Source: Methanobrevibacter sp.
GTDB lineage: Archaea; Methanobacteriota; Methanobacteria; Methanobacteriales; Methanobacteriaceae
Direction of reading: 5' to 3'
Length of the DNA stretch: 37,844 nucleotides
Assembly: GCA_030539935.1 (NCBI GenBank)
Contig: JAUNXF010000004.1
Location: 1-37,844, forward strand
Shown piece after piece: positions 27,918 to 36,536 of this stretch (position 1 is the stretch's first letter; each line of letters opens with the position of its first letter). The position numbers and the translations under genes are program-made. Under the pieces are notes generated by a model. The model ran no database searches. It saw nothing but the letters and a program-made list of their open reading frames with translations, and had not been told where the DNA came from.

Positions 27918-28493
27918 TTATTCTTCATCAATTATCTCATAATATGCCCCTTCAGCACAAGGTATGCATACTGGCTTTCCGCCACGATTCAAGTGACGGC
28001 CATCAGTAATCTTTTCACCACAGACTGAACAGAATGTGCTTGTATGTGGCTTGCCCGGCATTTGAGAAGGCTTCAATTCAACATGAACCTTTTCCACATT
28101 GAACAGCTCTTCAGCAGGAGTGCGCTTGAATCTTTCAATCATTTCATCTCGGGTTTCCCTAAGCTTTTCCTGCTTGTTTGCATCAGCATCGGAAACCCTG
28201 ATTGCTTCACCAGTGTCCATATTGTAGAAGGTCACTGCAAACTTGCCGTAGTACATTTGCTTGAGGGATCTTTTTCCCATGGTACATTTGGTAACAGATT
28301 GAACTGCATCAGCCATGCATCTGTCGATTTCCAAAAAGACAATGAGGTTCTTATGACGCTTGTTCAATTCAAAACCCATCAATTCCATACCATACATTGC
28401 AAGCTTGGTACCAATAGCTATTCCTCCACAGACTTCTCCGTGGAATTCCTTAGCCTTTGCCAATTGCTCTTCATAATCTTCAACACTTACCAT
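27918..28493 (-). CDS. FmdE/FwdE-family protein with C-terminal zinc ribbon
   Basis: 191 residues. The N-terminal FmdE domain shows FHGEVCGG (His18, Cys22) and a conserved EIDRCMADAVQSVTKCTMGKRSL block. The C-terminal Zn site has C155-x2-C158 and C176-x2-C179. The family is named after subunit E found with formylmethanofuran dehydrogenase (Mo/W). Here the gene is not next to other fwd/fmd genes. It sits between a FecCD-type ABC importer and a methyltransferase, a setting seen for FmdE paralogues whose role is unresolved. ATG at 28493 has AGGTG 7-11 nt upstream. It may be a metal or metal-cofactor handling protein (inference) rather than the enzyme subunit. Confidence 0.88.
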   Translation of the reverse strand: MVSVEDYEEQLAKAKEFHGEVCGGIAIGTKLAMYGMELMGFELNKRHKNLIVFLEIDRCMADAVQSVTKCTMGKRSLKQMYYGKFAVTFYNMDTGEAIRVSDADANKQEKLRETRDEMIERFKRTPAEELFNVEKVHVELKPSQMPGKPHTSTFCSVCGEKITDGRHLNRGGKPVCIPCAEGAYYEIIDEE

Positions 28494-28603
28494 TTTTTAC
28501 ACCTTTTTATTTTAAGATACTTATTTTATGTTAATAATTTCATAAACTTAATAATAATCTAATTAAATTAATAGATAAAATTTTTTAAAAACTTTTATTT
28601 CAT

Positions 28604-29434
28604 TTAATCTTTTGAATATTTCTTTGAATAATTGCTCATCACCAATTCCAGATTGGTCCTTTGAGGAACACATATCTTTCTGTTTCCCTCCAATTCAATG
28701 AGCTTTACATCAATTCCATAAGCTTTCCTTAAGTTCTCTTCAGTTAAAACATCCTCAGGAGAACCGAAGTCAATGAATGACTTGTCTTTCATTATGGCCA
28801 CCTTAGTTGCTGCAAGGAATGCATGATCAGGATAATGAGAGGACATGATGACAGCAAGACCAAGCTCTGACAACTGTTCAATGATTTCAAGAAGCTTGAT
28901 TTGGTTTCCGAAATCCAAGTGATTTGTAGGCTCATCCAGTATAAGCAAGTCAGGCTCTTGAGCCAATACTCTTGCAAGGAATACAAGTTGCCTTTCTCCA
29001 CCGCTTAAATTGGTATAGCTTTTATCCTTCAAATCTTCAATACCAAGAGTTTTAAGGGCATTGAAAGCTATTTCCTTATCTACATCCCTAGGAGCTGAAG
29101 TTATATTGATATAAGGGGACCTTCCCATTAAAACAACATCAAATACACTGAATGGGAAAGATGGAACATGACCTTGTGGAATATAGCCAACAATCTTGGC
29201 GATATCATTAAATGACAGTTTGCTGATATTCTCGCCATTCAATAGTACCGTTCCTGAATTAACCTTATGAAGACCATTCAATGTCTTTATCAATGTAGTC
29301 TTTCCAGTTCCATTTGGACCTAAAATGCATAATACATCTCCCTTTTCAATTGAAAAGCTAATGTTTTCAAAAACTATTGGAGAGTCCTTCTCATAGGAAA
29401 ATGAAACATCCTTGACTTCAACTAATTTTGTCAT
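28604..29434 (-). CDS. FecCD-type ABC transporter ATPase
   Basis: Energises the importer formed with the two upstream genes. Walker A GPNGTGKTT is at residues 39-47, Q-loop YIPQG near 84-88, signature LSGGERQ at 143-149, Walker B LLILDEP at 163-169, and the switch His in SSHYPDHA. This is the FecE/BtuD (iron-siderophore, cobalamin, haem) subgroup. The frame is open to TTG at 29452, but ATG at 29434 has AGGTG 6 nt upstream and gives a normal N-terminus (MTKLVEVKDVSFSYE), 276 residues. The substrate cannot be read from the ATPase. It lies 59 bp after the permease gene. Confidence 0.93.
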   Translation of the reverse strand: MTKLVEVKDVSFSYEKDSPIVFENISFSIEKGDVLCILGPNGTGKTTLIKTLNGLHKVNSGTVLLNGENISKLSFNDIAKIVGYIPQGHVPSFPFSVFDVVLMGRSPYINITSAPRDVDKEIAFNALKTLGIEDLKDKSYTNLSGGERQLVFLARVLAQEPDLLILDEPTNHLDFGNQIKLLEIIEQLSELGLAVIMSSHYPDHAFLAATKVAIMKDKSFIDFGSPEDVLTEENLRKAYGIDVKLIELEGNRKICVPQRTNLELVMSNYSKKYSKD

Positions 29435-29493
29435 AAAAACACCTGAATCCAAATAAAAACCACACTTTTGAAATATATTTTAATGAAAACGAT

Positions 29494-30519
29494 TTAATTC
29501 CATTCAGAATAACCTCTTCTAAGCAAGTAAAGGAATATCGGCACCCCAATTACTGCTGTTAAAATACCGATTGGAATCTCAATTGAAATGAAAGTTCTTG
29601 AAATATTGTCAATCAGCAATAGGAAGCTTGCACCTATGCTTAATGAAGCAGGAAGAAGTATCTTATGGTCAGGACCCACGATAATACGGGTCATGTGTGG
29701 CACAACGAGACCAATCCAGCCAATTATTCCACTGATTGAAACTGCAGCGGAAGTTATTAAGGTACAGGCCACAATAACAATCAACCTTAGTTTTCCAGGG
29801 TCTAGACCCAATGATTGGGCTTCCTCATCACCCATTGACAAGACATTCAAATGCCATCTTAAAATCATTATTACAGTCACTCCAATAAGCAAAGGCATTA
29901 TAATCATGGACAATTTATTAAAATTGACTGCAGATAGACTGCCCATAAGCCAATAGGTAATCTGAGGCAACTTATCATAAGGGTCTGCCATGAACTTAGC
30001 ACCTGAAATCAATGCATTGAAAAATGCAGAAACCGCAGTACCTGAAAGTACGAGAAGAAGGATTCCTCCAGCCTTATAAGATTTAGATATCACATAAGTA
30101 ATTGACACTGATATTATTCCAAAAATAAATGCAGACAATTGAATGAATGCATTTCCAGCATTTGCCAATATTGCAATGGCTGCACCGAATCCTGCACCTG
30201 CGGATACCCCCAATAGATCAGGGGATACAAGAGGGTTTTTAAATATTCCCTGAAATGAAGCGCCAGCAAGAGACAGGCATGCACCAACAAGCAATGCTGC
30301 TATTATACGAGGCAATCGAATGGTAAAAACTATCGAATCTATCTCAGGAGATACAGCCAAAGATGGAAAAATAGGACTAAGAATAGTCTTTATTACATCT
30401 ATTGGAGCTACCGGATACCTGCCTAGCATAAAAGACACAAAGAATAAAAATATTGGAAGCGCAATCAACAGCAGATAGATAACTAAATTGTCAATATTCA
30501 AAGAAGAATTTTCACTCAT
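29494..30519 (-). CDS. FecCD/BtuC-type ABC transporter permease
   Basis: 341 residues with about ten membrane segments. It carries the family motifs RLPRIIAALLVGACLSLAGA (segments 2-3), FKNPLVSPDLLG, the ATPase-coupling loop near GDEEAQSLGLDPGKL, and GWIGLVVPHMTRIIVGPDHK. Members import iron-siderophores, haem, cobalamin, or molybdate/tungstate in the MolBC subgroup. ATG at 30519 is preferred; an adjacent TTG at 30522 is the other option, with AAGGG upstream. It starts 66 bp after the binding-protein gene and forms one importer with it and the ATPase. Confidence 0.95.
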   Translation of the reverse strand: MSENSSLNIDNLVIYLLLIALPIFLFFVSFMLGRYPVAPIDVIKTILSPIFPSLAVSPEIDSIVFTIRLPRIIAALLVGACLSLAGASFQGIFKNPLVSPDLLGVSAGAGFGAAIAILANAGNAFIQLSAFIFGIISVSITYVISKSYKAGGILLLVLSGTAVSAFFNALISGAKFMADPYDKLPQITYWLMGSLSAVNFNKLSMIIMPLLIGVTVIMILRWHLNVLSMGDEEAQSLGLDPGKLRLIVIVACTLITSAAVSISGIIGWIGLVVPHMTRIIVGPDHKILLPASLSIGASFLLLIDNISRTFISIEIPIGILTAVIGVPIFLYLLRRGYSEWN

Positions 30520-30584
30520 CAATACAAACCCTTAAAATTATACTAATAAAATTAGAGAATGAGAAAAGATATCTCATCCAATTT

Positions 30585-31691
30585 TCATAAATCTGATTCT
30601 TTTAAACCAGAAGAAGTCAATATATCCCTGGCTTCATCATCACTTAAATCATAATGATAGAAATTGCTGTAGAACTCTTTAGTGGCATCCACCATATTGA
30701 TATTGGAATATTTGTCCGGATAAATGACCTTAGCGGTCCAAGGAACACCAATGATTATATTCGCACCGGGAGGCCTGTCAAACCATTTGAATGGAGACTG
30801 TGGAGAAATATAAACTTGATGGTCTTTAACTGCCTTTACATTGGCCCATTTTGAATCAGTGTAGACCTTATTGTAAAAGTCTTCATCAGTAGCTATTATT
30901 ACATCAGGATTCCATTTCATTATCTGTTCAATTGAAACAGACAATTCACTGCCACTGTCTTGAATTTCTGTATCTGCTACGTTTTTGCCTCCAACCAATG
31001 AAATCAATTGACCATGGGAAGCTCCGCTTGCATAAGTTGACAGCCCATCTTCACCAGAGGCATAATAAACAGTTTTCCTCTCAGATTCTGGAATAGTGCT
31101 TGCAGTAGATTGAACTTCATCCAAATATTTATCATTGAAATTGATTAGCTGATTCGCCTTATCTTCTGACTGTAAAAGCTTGCCTAAAAATTCAATTGTA
31201 TTGTCTATTCTTGTAACATTGGTATTGTCAGTGACAGCAACAACCGGAAGAGACCCAAATTTTTCCTGCCTTTCTGCAACAACAGACAAATCAACCCCCA
31301 TTCCTTCATCAATCCCTTCAACAACCAAATCGGGTTCTGATGCTATAAACTCTTCATAATTACCATCCTGACTTCCAAACCATCCGCCAACAACCGGAAA
31401 CTTCTCCTTATATTGATTAGGAACATATCTAAGCTCTTCATCAGTCCACTGGAAGTTAACACCAACTAACTTTTCAGGAGCCAACATATACATGATTGTA
31501 GTCATTGGAGGGCTTGTAGCAACAACACGATCAACATCACTTGTAATATTTACTGTCCTATTTGCCATATCAGTTATGGTTTGATTACCTGATGAGCCAA
31601 TGGAAGATGGAGAAGCAAATAAACTGACTGCTAACCCACAAGCGATTAAGGCAATTAAAACAAGCAATATTATTTTAGTTTTCTTTTCCAT
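30585..31691 (-). CDS. Metal-chelate ABC transporter substrate-binding protein
   Basis: 368 residues, cluster B (FecB/BtuF) binding protein. The N-terminus has a hydrophobic signal with a lipobox-like LIAC (Cys18), so it is probably membrane-tethered outside the cell. The first lobe begins TITDMANRTVNI, and the paired motifs TSPPMTTIMYMLAP and EPDLVVEG are typical. Lobe 2 has WNPDVIIATDEDFY and a characteristic PFKWFDRPPGANIIIG. Candidates for the substrate are an iron or cobalt chelate, a corrinoid, or an oxyanion. The nearby FwdE-like and molybdopterin genes make Mo/W tempting but unproven. ATG at 31691 has AAGGT 9 nt upstream. First gene of the importer unit. Confidence 0.92.
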   Translation of the reverse strand: MEKKTKIILLVLIALIACGLAVSLFASPSSIGSSGNQTITDMANRTVNITSDVDRVVATSPPMTTIMYMLAPEKLVGVNFQWTDEELRYVPNQYKEKFPVVGGWFGSQDGNYEEFIASEPDLVVEGIDEGMGVDLSVVAERQEKFGSLPVVAVTDNTNVTRIDNTIEFLGKLLQSEDKANQLINFNDKYLDEVQSTASTIPESERKTVYYASGEDGLSTYASGASHGQLISLVGGKNVADTEIQDSGSELSVSIEQIMKWNPDVIIATDEDFYNKVYTDSKWANVKAVKDHQVYISPQSPFKWFDRPPGANIIIGVPWTAKVIYPDKYSNINMVDATKEFYSNFYHYDLSDDEARDILTSSGLKESDL

Positions 31692-31835
31692 ATTATTACC
31701 TTAAAATTATATATTGACATAAAATATTTTTCATATCAATTATATAAATAATTTTCTAAATATTTTAAAAAACAATTAAATTGAATAAAATAAGTAAATT
31801 AAAGCTTAAACGATTAAGAAAAATAGTTTATAACG

Positions 31836-31846
31836 ATATAAAAAAT
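31836..31846 (-). promoter_or_regulatory. Candidate TATA box of the ABC importer operon
   Basis: TTTTTTATATC on the minus strand, followed by GTTATAAAC, about 145 nt upstream of the binding-protein start. Chosen by sequence only. Confidence 0.35.
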
Positions 31847-31952
31847 AGCTAAAAAAGAATTAAGAAAATAAATCGAATGTAATAAAAGTTTATAACACTT
31901 TAATAGTGAAAATAAAGAAAAAAGTTAAGAAAAAAGTAAATAAAGATTAATT

Positions 31953-31981
31953 AAAAAAAAGTTAAAAGAATATAAATATTC
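31953..31981 (-). terminator. hxlB terminator (hairpin and U-tract)
   Basis: On the minus strand GAATAT/ATATTC form a 6-bp stem (31981-31968) just after the stop codon, followed by TTTTAAC and a run of eight T. Confidence 0.6.
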
Positions 31982-31983
31982 AT

Positions 31984-32574
31984 TTATTCTAAAACAGTAT
32001 GCCTATTCTTTAAGTCCTCTTCGGTTTTTCCCATGGTTTCCATCAATTCAGAAACCAATCCGTCAAGGAAAACCAAGGAAGTTAATTCAAATGCTGTTCC
32101 AAGAGGAGTCAAAGATGTATAATTTCCTTTAATCTGTCTCTTAAGGTAGTTTTCATCATCAACTTCAACTTTTGTTCTACCTTTTACATGAATGATTCCA
32201 TCAGCTATTTGGCCTAAGCTGCTTTCAGGATAAGAGGTTAATGCCAAAACTTTTGCCCCTCTCTTTTTTGAAATCTTAGCAGCAGTTACAATGGTATTGG
32301 TTTCTCCAGAACCTGAAATTGCCAAAATGCAATCTCCTGCATTGATAGCTGGAGAAATGGTTTCACCTACAACATATGAACTTAAGCCCAAGTGCATCAA
32401 TCTCATTGCAAATGCCTTGGCTGCAAGTCCTGATCTGCCTGCACCAGTAACAAAAATATTGTCTGCAGTAGTGATGATCTCAATAAACTTAGCTATATCC
32501 TCTTCAACCAAATATTCTTCTGCGTCACGAATATTATCTAAAATTGCCTCAATTGCTGATATCATAAACTCCAT
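31984..32574 (-). CDS. hxlB: 6-phospho-3-hexuloisomerase (SIS domain)
   Basis: Interconverts 3-hexulose-6-phosphate and fructose-6-phosphate. In archaea it runs with HPS in the reverse ribulose monophosphate route that makes pentose phosphates. 196 residues, the usual length. SIS-domain motifs are FVTGAGRSGLAAKAFAMRLM (near 37-56), ISPAINAGDCILAISGSGET, and PLGTAFELTSLVFLD. ATG at 32574 follows AGGTAGAG; a second ATG three codons later is too close to its own GGAG. No HPS gene is present in the window. It stands alone on the minus strand, divergent from the regulator gene at 32842. Confidence 0.93.
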   Translation of the reverse strand: MEFMISAIEAILDNIRDAEEYLVEEDIAKFIEIITTADNIFVTGAGRSGLAAKAFAMRLMHLGLSSYVVGETISPAINAGDCILAISGSGETNTIVTAAKISKKRGAKVLALTSYPESSLGQIADGIIHVKGRTKVEVDDENYLKRQIKGNYTSLTPLGTAFELTSLVFLDGLVSELMETMGKTEEDLKNRHTVLE

Positions 32575-32841
32575 TTAAATCTCTACCTAAAATATTGATA
32601 CATAATTTCAATAATTATTAAAACACTGAAAAAATAATATAAAAACAAAATTTCATCTATAAATATTTTGAAATTAGATAATAATATTATATATTTTGAT
32701 ATATTTAAAATTAATTAGTGATGGAAAATAAATGTAAAAATAGCAAAATATTATAAAAATCTAAGATAAATATACAATCAATGGAAATAAAATTAGAAAA
32801 TTTTTAAATAGCTTTAAAGCAAGGCATGGAAGAGTGATTTA

Positions 32842-33774
32842 ATGCCAAATCGTGAAAATGAAAATCATGATGATGCAATCATCGATGAACAGAATATCAA
32901 ACCTGAGATTGGGATTGAAATAGACGGAAATTCCTTCAATCATAAATTCTTTGAAACTTTGGAATCATTGTCAAAAACATATTCTCAGCGAAAAACCGCA
33001 AAGGAACTGAAGGTCTCCCATTCTGTACTTAATAGAAGAATTAAAAATGCAGAGGACAAGATTGGAGAAAAGCTGGTGGTTACAGTAGGATCAGGTTCTG
33101 AATTAAGCGAAAAGGGATATGAACTTTTGGAACTCTATTACAAATACAAAAACAGGTTAGAGGATAGGGAAGAAATCATAATAGCTGGAGGGCATATCAT
33201 AACAGGCCTTCTCCAAGCCATCAGCTATGACCTGCCTTTTAAGACATTGATATACAGCAGTGACGATGAAAGTGCATATGAACTTGCAAAACAGGATTTA
33301 GTGGATATATTGGCATTGGATGATCCGTTGCTTGCTTTTGAAAACGACTTGAACTTTACAGCCATTGCATACGACCACCTAGTCTTAATCTCTCCAAATC
33401 ACGGAAAAACAGTTGAAAAGATTGGAGATCTGGAAGGATTGAAATTCATTGGAGTCAAAGGAAGTGCCCAAAGGTTGGCATGGAGCACATTAAAGGAGGA
33501 AAATATTAATTTCACTATTGAAAGGGAAGTCAAGTCACAATTCGATGCATTCAAGATTGTTAAAAACTCTGAAGATTATTATACCTTCTTAAATGCAAGC
33601 TACTTCAATGGAAATGAAATATTGAAAAATGAGACCCGTCACGTAATAAGCTTAGTCCAGTGCAATGATGCAAAAGAGGACATATATAATTTGATTGAAT
33701 ATCTGCTCTTTGATGGACAAACTAAAATAGGGGAACAAGGGTTCATACCAATGAAACCTTGGAAAACAAGATAA
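32842..33774 (+). CDS. ModE-like winged-HTH regulator with a ligand-binding (COG1910-like) domain
   Basis: 310 residues. After a polar Asn/Asp start, a LysR/ModE-type HTH covers about 35-85 (YSQRKTAKELKVSHSVLNRR, then KIGEKLV). It is followed by a wing (SGSELSEKGYELLELY) and, from ~108, an alpha/beta domain resembling periplasmic binding proteins (EEIIIAGGHIITGLL, QDLVDILALDDP). This fits regulators that pair a ModE-like HTH with a molybdate-type binding domain, but ligand and targets are unknown. ATG at 32842 has GAGTGAT 5-11 nt upstream. It is divergent from hxlB and convergent with thiC. It may control thiC, hxlB or the nearby importer (inference). Confidence 0.82.
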   Translation: MPNRENENHDDAIIDEQNIKPEIGIEIDGNSFNHKFFETLESLSKTYSQRKTAKELKVSHSVLNRRIKNAEDKIGEKLVVTVGSGSELSEKGYELLELYYKYKNRLEDREEIIIAGGHIITGLLQAISYDLPFKTLIYSSDDESAYELAKQDLVDILALDDPLLAFENDLNFTAIAYDHLVLISPNHGKTVEKIGDLEGLKFIGVKGSAQRLAWSTLKEENINFTIEREVKSQFDAFKIVKNSEDYYTFLNASYFNGNEILKNETRHVISLVQCNDAKEDIYNLIEYLLFDGQTKIGEQGFIPMKPWKTR

Positions 33775-33840
33775 AAAAAATAAGAAATAATTGAAAAATA
33801 GAAAAAATAAAAAAAGAAATATTTTAAAAATAGAAAAAAT

Positions 33841-33874
33841 AAAAAAAAGAAAAATAGATGTATCCATCTATTTT
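33841..33874 (-). terminator. thiC terminator; stem contains the stop codon
   Basis: AAAATAGATG and CATCTATTTT (33851-33860 and 33865-33874) form a perfect 10-bp stem with a 4-nt loop. The thiC TAG stop (33870-33868) is in the stem, and a run of eight T follows on the minus strand after TTTTTC. Confidence 0.75.
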
Positions 33875-35166
33875 ATCAATTCAGAATCAGATTGGTCCAA
33901 CCATTGATTTACTATTTTTACAGCACAATAGTTACCGCACATTGTACATGTGTCCTCTTCTTCAGGAGGCCTTTCATCCCTTTTTGCACGTGCAGCTTCA
34001 GGGAACATTGCACATTCATATTGGGCTTCCCAATCCAATCTTTTTCTTGCTTCAGCCATAGCCAAGTCTTGTGAACCGTCTATTTGGCCGCTTGCCAAGT
34101 CACCTGCGTAAGCGCCGATTCTGGTTGCAATGACTCCTTCCTTTACATCTTCAGGAGATGGAAGAGCCAAGTGTTCTGCAGGAGTTACATAACAGATGAA
34201 GTCTGCTCCAGCCTTTGCAGATGAAGCTGCACCGATTGCAGATACAATGTGGTCGTAACCTGGAGCCACATCACATACAATAGGTCCTAACATATAGAAA
34301 GGAGCATTGGAACACATTTTCTTTTGAATCATAACATTGGTTGGAATCTCATTGATAGGAATGTGGCCTGGACCTTCAATCATACATTGCACACCTGCAT
34401 CACGGGATCTGTCAATGAGTTCTCCCAAGATAATCAATTCTTGGATTTGAGCCCTGTCAGTTGAATCTGCAATGGAACCTGCCCTCATACCGTTTGCAAG
34501 GGAAAGAACAACATCATGTTCCTTTGCAATTTCCAATACATAATCAAAGTTGGAGTATAATGGATTTTCCCTTTCGTTTTCAACAATCCAACCAGACATG
34601 AATGATCCTCCACGGGATACAAGTCCAGTTACACGGCCTTGCCTTTTAAGTCTTGTTAATGTTTCAATGTTGATACTGCTGTGAACAGCCATAAAGTCAA
34701 TACCATCTTTTGCTTGCTTTTCAATAGCTCCGAACAAGTCATCCTCATCCATATAGATTACAGAGCCATGTTCCCTAATGCTTTCAATAGCTGCTTGGTA
34801 AACTGGTACGGAACCTACTGGCAATGGAGACATATCCAAAACTCTTCTTCTTATTACATCCAAGTCTCCGCCAATACTCAATTCCATCAAGCAGTCAGCA
34901 CCATTGTCAATTGCAATTTGTGCCTTCAATACCTCTTCATCAAAGTTTACAATGTCTGTAGAGGTTCCTACAGTTGCATTGACTTTTGTTCTAAGTCCTG
35001 CACCAATACCTGATGCTTCAATGTCTCTGTGTACATTGGATGGAATTACAATGGTACCATTTGCAACGGACCTTAAGATAAAATCTTCGCTAACACCTTC
35101 AATCTTAGCCACATGCTTCATTTCTTCTGTTAATATGCCTTTTTTTGCATCACTAATTTGAGTCAT
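33868..35166 (-). CDS. thiC: Phosphomethylpyrimidine synthase ThiC
   Basis: Radical SAM enzyme converting aminoimidazole ribotide to HMP phosphate, the pyrimidine half of thiamine. 432 residues, the shorter archaeal/ThiC1 length, without the N-terminal extension of bacterial forms. The [4Fe-4S] cysteines are at the C-terminus: C407-x2-C410-x3-C414 (CTMCGNYC). Conserved blocks include [34 protein letters not shown] and [24 protein letters not shown] at 35166 has GGGGAG 6-11 nt upstream. It is a single gene with its own terminator and a ~160-nt leader. Palindromes next to the TATA box suggest transcriptional control. I found no TPP riboswitch core. Confidence 0.96.
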   Translation of the reverse strand: MTQISDAKKGILTEEMKHVAKIEGVSEDFILRSVANGTIVIPSNVHRDIEASGIGAGLRTKVNATVGTSTDIVNFDEEVLKAQIAIDNGADCLMELSIGGDLDVIRRRVLDMSPLPVGSVPVYQAAIESIREHGSVIYMDEDDLFGAIEKQAKDGIDFMAVHSSINIETLTRLKRQGRVTGLVSRGGSFMSGWIVENERENPLYSNFDYVLEIAKEHDVVLSLANGMRAGSIADSTDRAQIQELIILGELIDRSRDAGVQCMIEGPGHIPINEIPTNVMIQKKMCSNAPFYMLGPIVCDVAPGYDHIVSAIGAASSAKAGADFICYVTPAEHLALPSPEDVKEGVIATRIGAYAGDLASGQIDGSQDLAMAEARKRLDWEAQYECAMFPEAARAKRDERPPEEEDTCTMCGNYCAVKIVNQWLDQSDSELIK

Positions 35167-35351
35167 TCTTTCTCCCCATTAAATTTTTTGATTATGCTAG
35201 ATTATTATAAAATCAATATTTCTTAGAATCATTTATTTCATTTAAATCATGTTGAGGAATCGCTTAATTTAAATTCAAATATATTTTATTAAAGTAAAGT
35301 TTATCTTAATTCTATTTGATTTGATTTTATAATTTTATTTAATGTAATCAA

Positions 35352-35400
35352 TCTATATAAATATATCTATTTTATTAGGGCTTTATTTCCGAAATAAAGC
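35352..35400 (-). promoter_or_regulatory. thiC TATA box with an adjacent 21-bp palindrome
   Basis: On the minus strand ATTTATATAGA (35362-35352) is the best TATA box. Eighteen bases upstream lies GCTTTATTTC-C-GAAATAAAGC (35380-35400), 10-bp arms around a single base, shaped like a dimer-binding operator. Confidence 0.6.
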
Positions 35401-35416
35401 ATTCTAAATCCTTTTT

Positions 35417-35443
35417 TATCAAATAGTTTTGATATATATCAAA
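35417..35443. promoter_or_regulatory. Three alternating ATCAAA/TTTGAT half-sites upstream of thiC
   Basis: TATCAAA (35417-35423), then TTTGATATATATCAAA (35428-35443), a perfect 16-bp palindrome. The first half-site also pairs with the second across TAGT. This is probably a second operator, since it is close to the palindrome at 35380. Confidence 0.45.
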
Positions 35444-35532
35444 TACATTTTATAAAATATTAAGTGTTTTTAAAAATAGCTATAATAATAAAAAAAATAT
35501 GAAAAAAAGAGAGTGAAAAAATCTAAAAAAAT

Positions 35533-35627
35533 AGCAAGAAAAATAGTAAAATAGTTGAATGAAACAACCATTTTATAAAAAGCAAGAAAAATAGTAAAAT
35601 AGTTGAATGAAACAACTATTTATAAAA
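35533..35627 (-). repeat. Tandemly duplicated pfkB terminator (48 + 47 bp)
   Basis: 35533-35580 and 35581-35627 are nearly identical, starting AGCAAGAAAAATAG. Each holds an ATAGTTG...CAACTAT-type stem (35599-35619 and, with one G-T pair, 35551-35571) followed on the minus strand by T-rich sequence. The copy nearest the gene includes the pfkB stop codon TAG in its stem. This is a local duplication of the gene end. Confidence 0.75.
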
Positions 35628-36536
35628 ATCAACCATTCTATTGTATGCTTCATCAAAGGTAGGCATATTGGTTTGGCATCCTTGCTTTTCAACAACAAAT
35701 GATGAAACAGATGAAGCGAATTTAGCAGCCTCTTCCAATGAAGCGCCATAAATGAGTCTGGATACGAATCCTGCCTTATAGGAATCTCCTGCACCTGTAG
35801 GGTCTACAGCAGGTCTGTAAATGGATTCAACCTCTATCTTGCCTTCATCAGGACTATAGATGATACTGCCTTTAGAACCACAAGTCATTAAAACAATTTC
35901 CGGACCCAAATCCATCAAACCATTAATATCAACATTCATTGAATCTTGAATGCGCTTGATTTCATGATGGTTTCCAAATAATATATTGACATTTGAGATA
36001 ACTTCCTTTAGTTTCTTAGGACTATACATACCTAAGTCTTGTCCCGGATCAAAAGAAACTAATCTTTCCTCTTCTTTAGCAACGATACCTGTCTTACAAT
36101 TAAAGTGAGGATCACCAGTTGCCAAATGAACCGCCTTAAATTCCTTTATCTTTTCTCTTGGAACATCACTGTCATGAAACTCCTTTCCAGCACCCCAGTA
36201 GAAATAGCTGATTTGATCCTGATTATTATTGGTCATTACAAATGCAGTTGGTGTATTCTCCTCTTCGGATATTATCAAAGCTTCAGTGTCAACACCTAAC
36301 TTCTGCATATTCTTATGGTAATGAGAATCAATAAATTCACAGCCTACAGCAGATACCAAACCGGTTTTCATTCCTAAAGTTGCACCAATCATTGCAACAT
36401 TTGCTGCAGCACCACCATTCAAGTTCTTCATGGTTTTCATAGGTGCTGAATGATTGGCCTTAGGAAACTCATCAACTGTAATGATATAATCTAATGCAGT
36501 GTGTCCCACTGCTAATAAATCTTTTTTCGCACTCAA
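35616..36536 (-). CDS. PfkB-family carbohydrate or nucleoside kinase
   Basis: 306 residues of the ribokinase fold. N-terminal substrate motif GGAAANVAMIGATLG is near residues 41-55 and the C-terminal signature DPTGAGDSYKAGF at 245-257, with catalytic Asp251. Archaeal members phosphorylate nucleosides, ribose or other sugars; the exact substrate cannot be fixed here. The start is TTG at 36536 (no ATG until residue 33), about 10 nt after AAGGG on the minus strand. It is a single gene on the minus strand between the thiC leader and a long spacer. Its 3' end including the stop codon is part of a tandem duplication. Confidence 0.9.
   Translation of the reverse strand: MSAKKDLLAVGHTALDYIITVDEFPKANHSAPMKTMKNLNGGAAANVAMIGATLGMKTGLVSAVGCEFIDSHYHKNMQKLGVDTEALIISEEENTPTAFVMTNNNQDQISYFYWGAGKEFHDSDVPREKIKEFKAVHLATGDPHFNCKTGIVAKEEERLVSFDPGQDLGMYSPKKLKEVISNVNILFGNHHEIKRIQDSMNVDINGLMDLGPEIVLMTCGSKGSIIYSPDEGKIEVESIYRPAVDPTGAGDSYKAGFVSRLIYGASLEEAAKFASSVSSFVVEKQGCQTNMPTFDEAYNRMVDFYK

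Noticed and set aside
32826-32837. Three-codon upstream ORF (Met-Glu-Glu-stop) before the 310-aa regulator
   Set aside because: It overlaps the regulator's ribosome site and may be chance; no sign of an attenuator structure.
33858-35161. Plus-strand ORFs opposite thiC
   Set aside because: Fully antisense to a conserved enzyme gene; Cys/His/Phe-rich nonsense composition.
35167-35615. TPP riboswitch upstream of thiC
   Set aside because: No CTGAGA or ACCTGA-type core motifs on the minus strand; the visible palindromes fit DNA-binding sites better.
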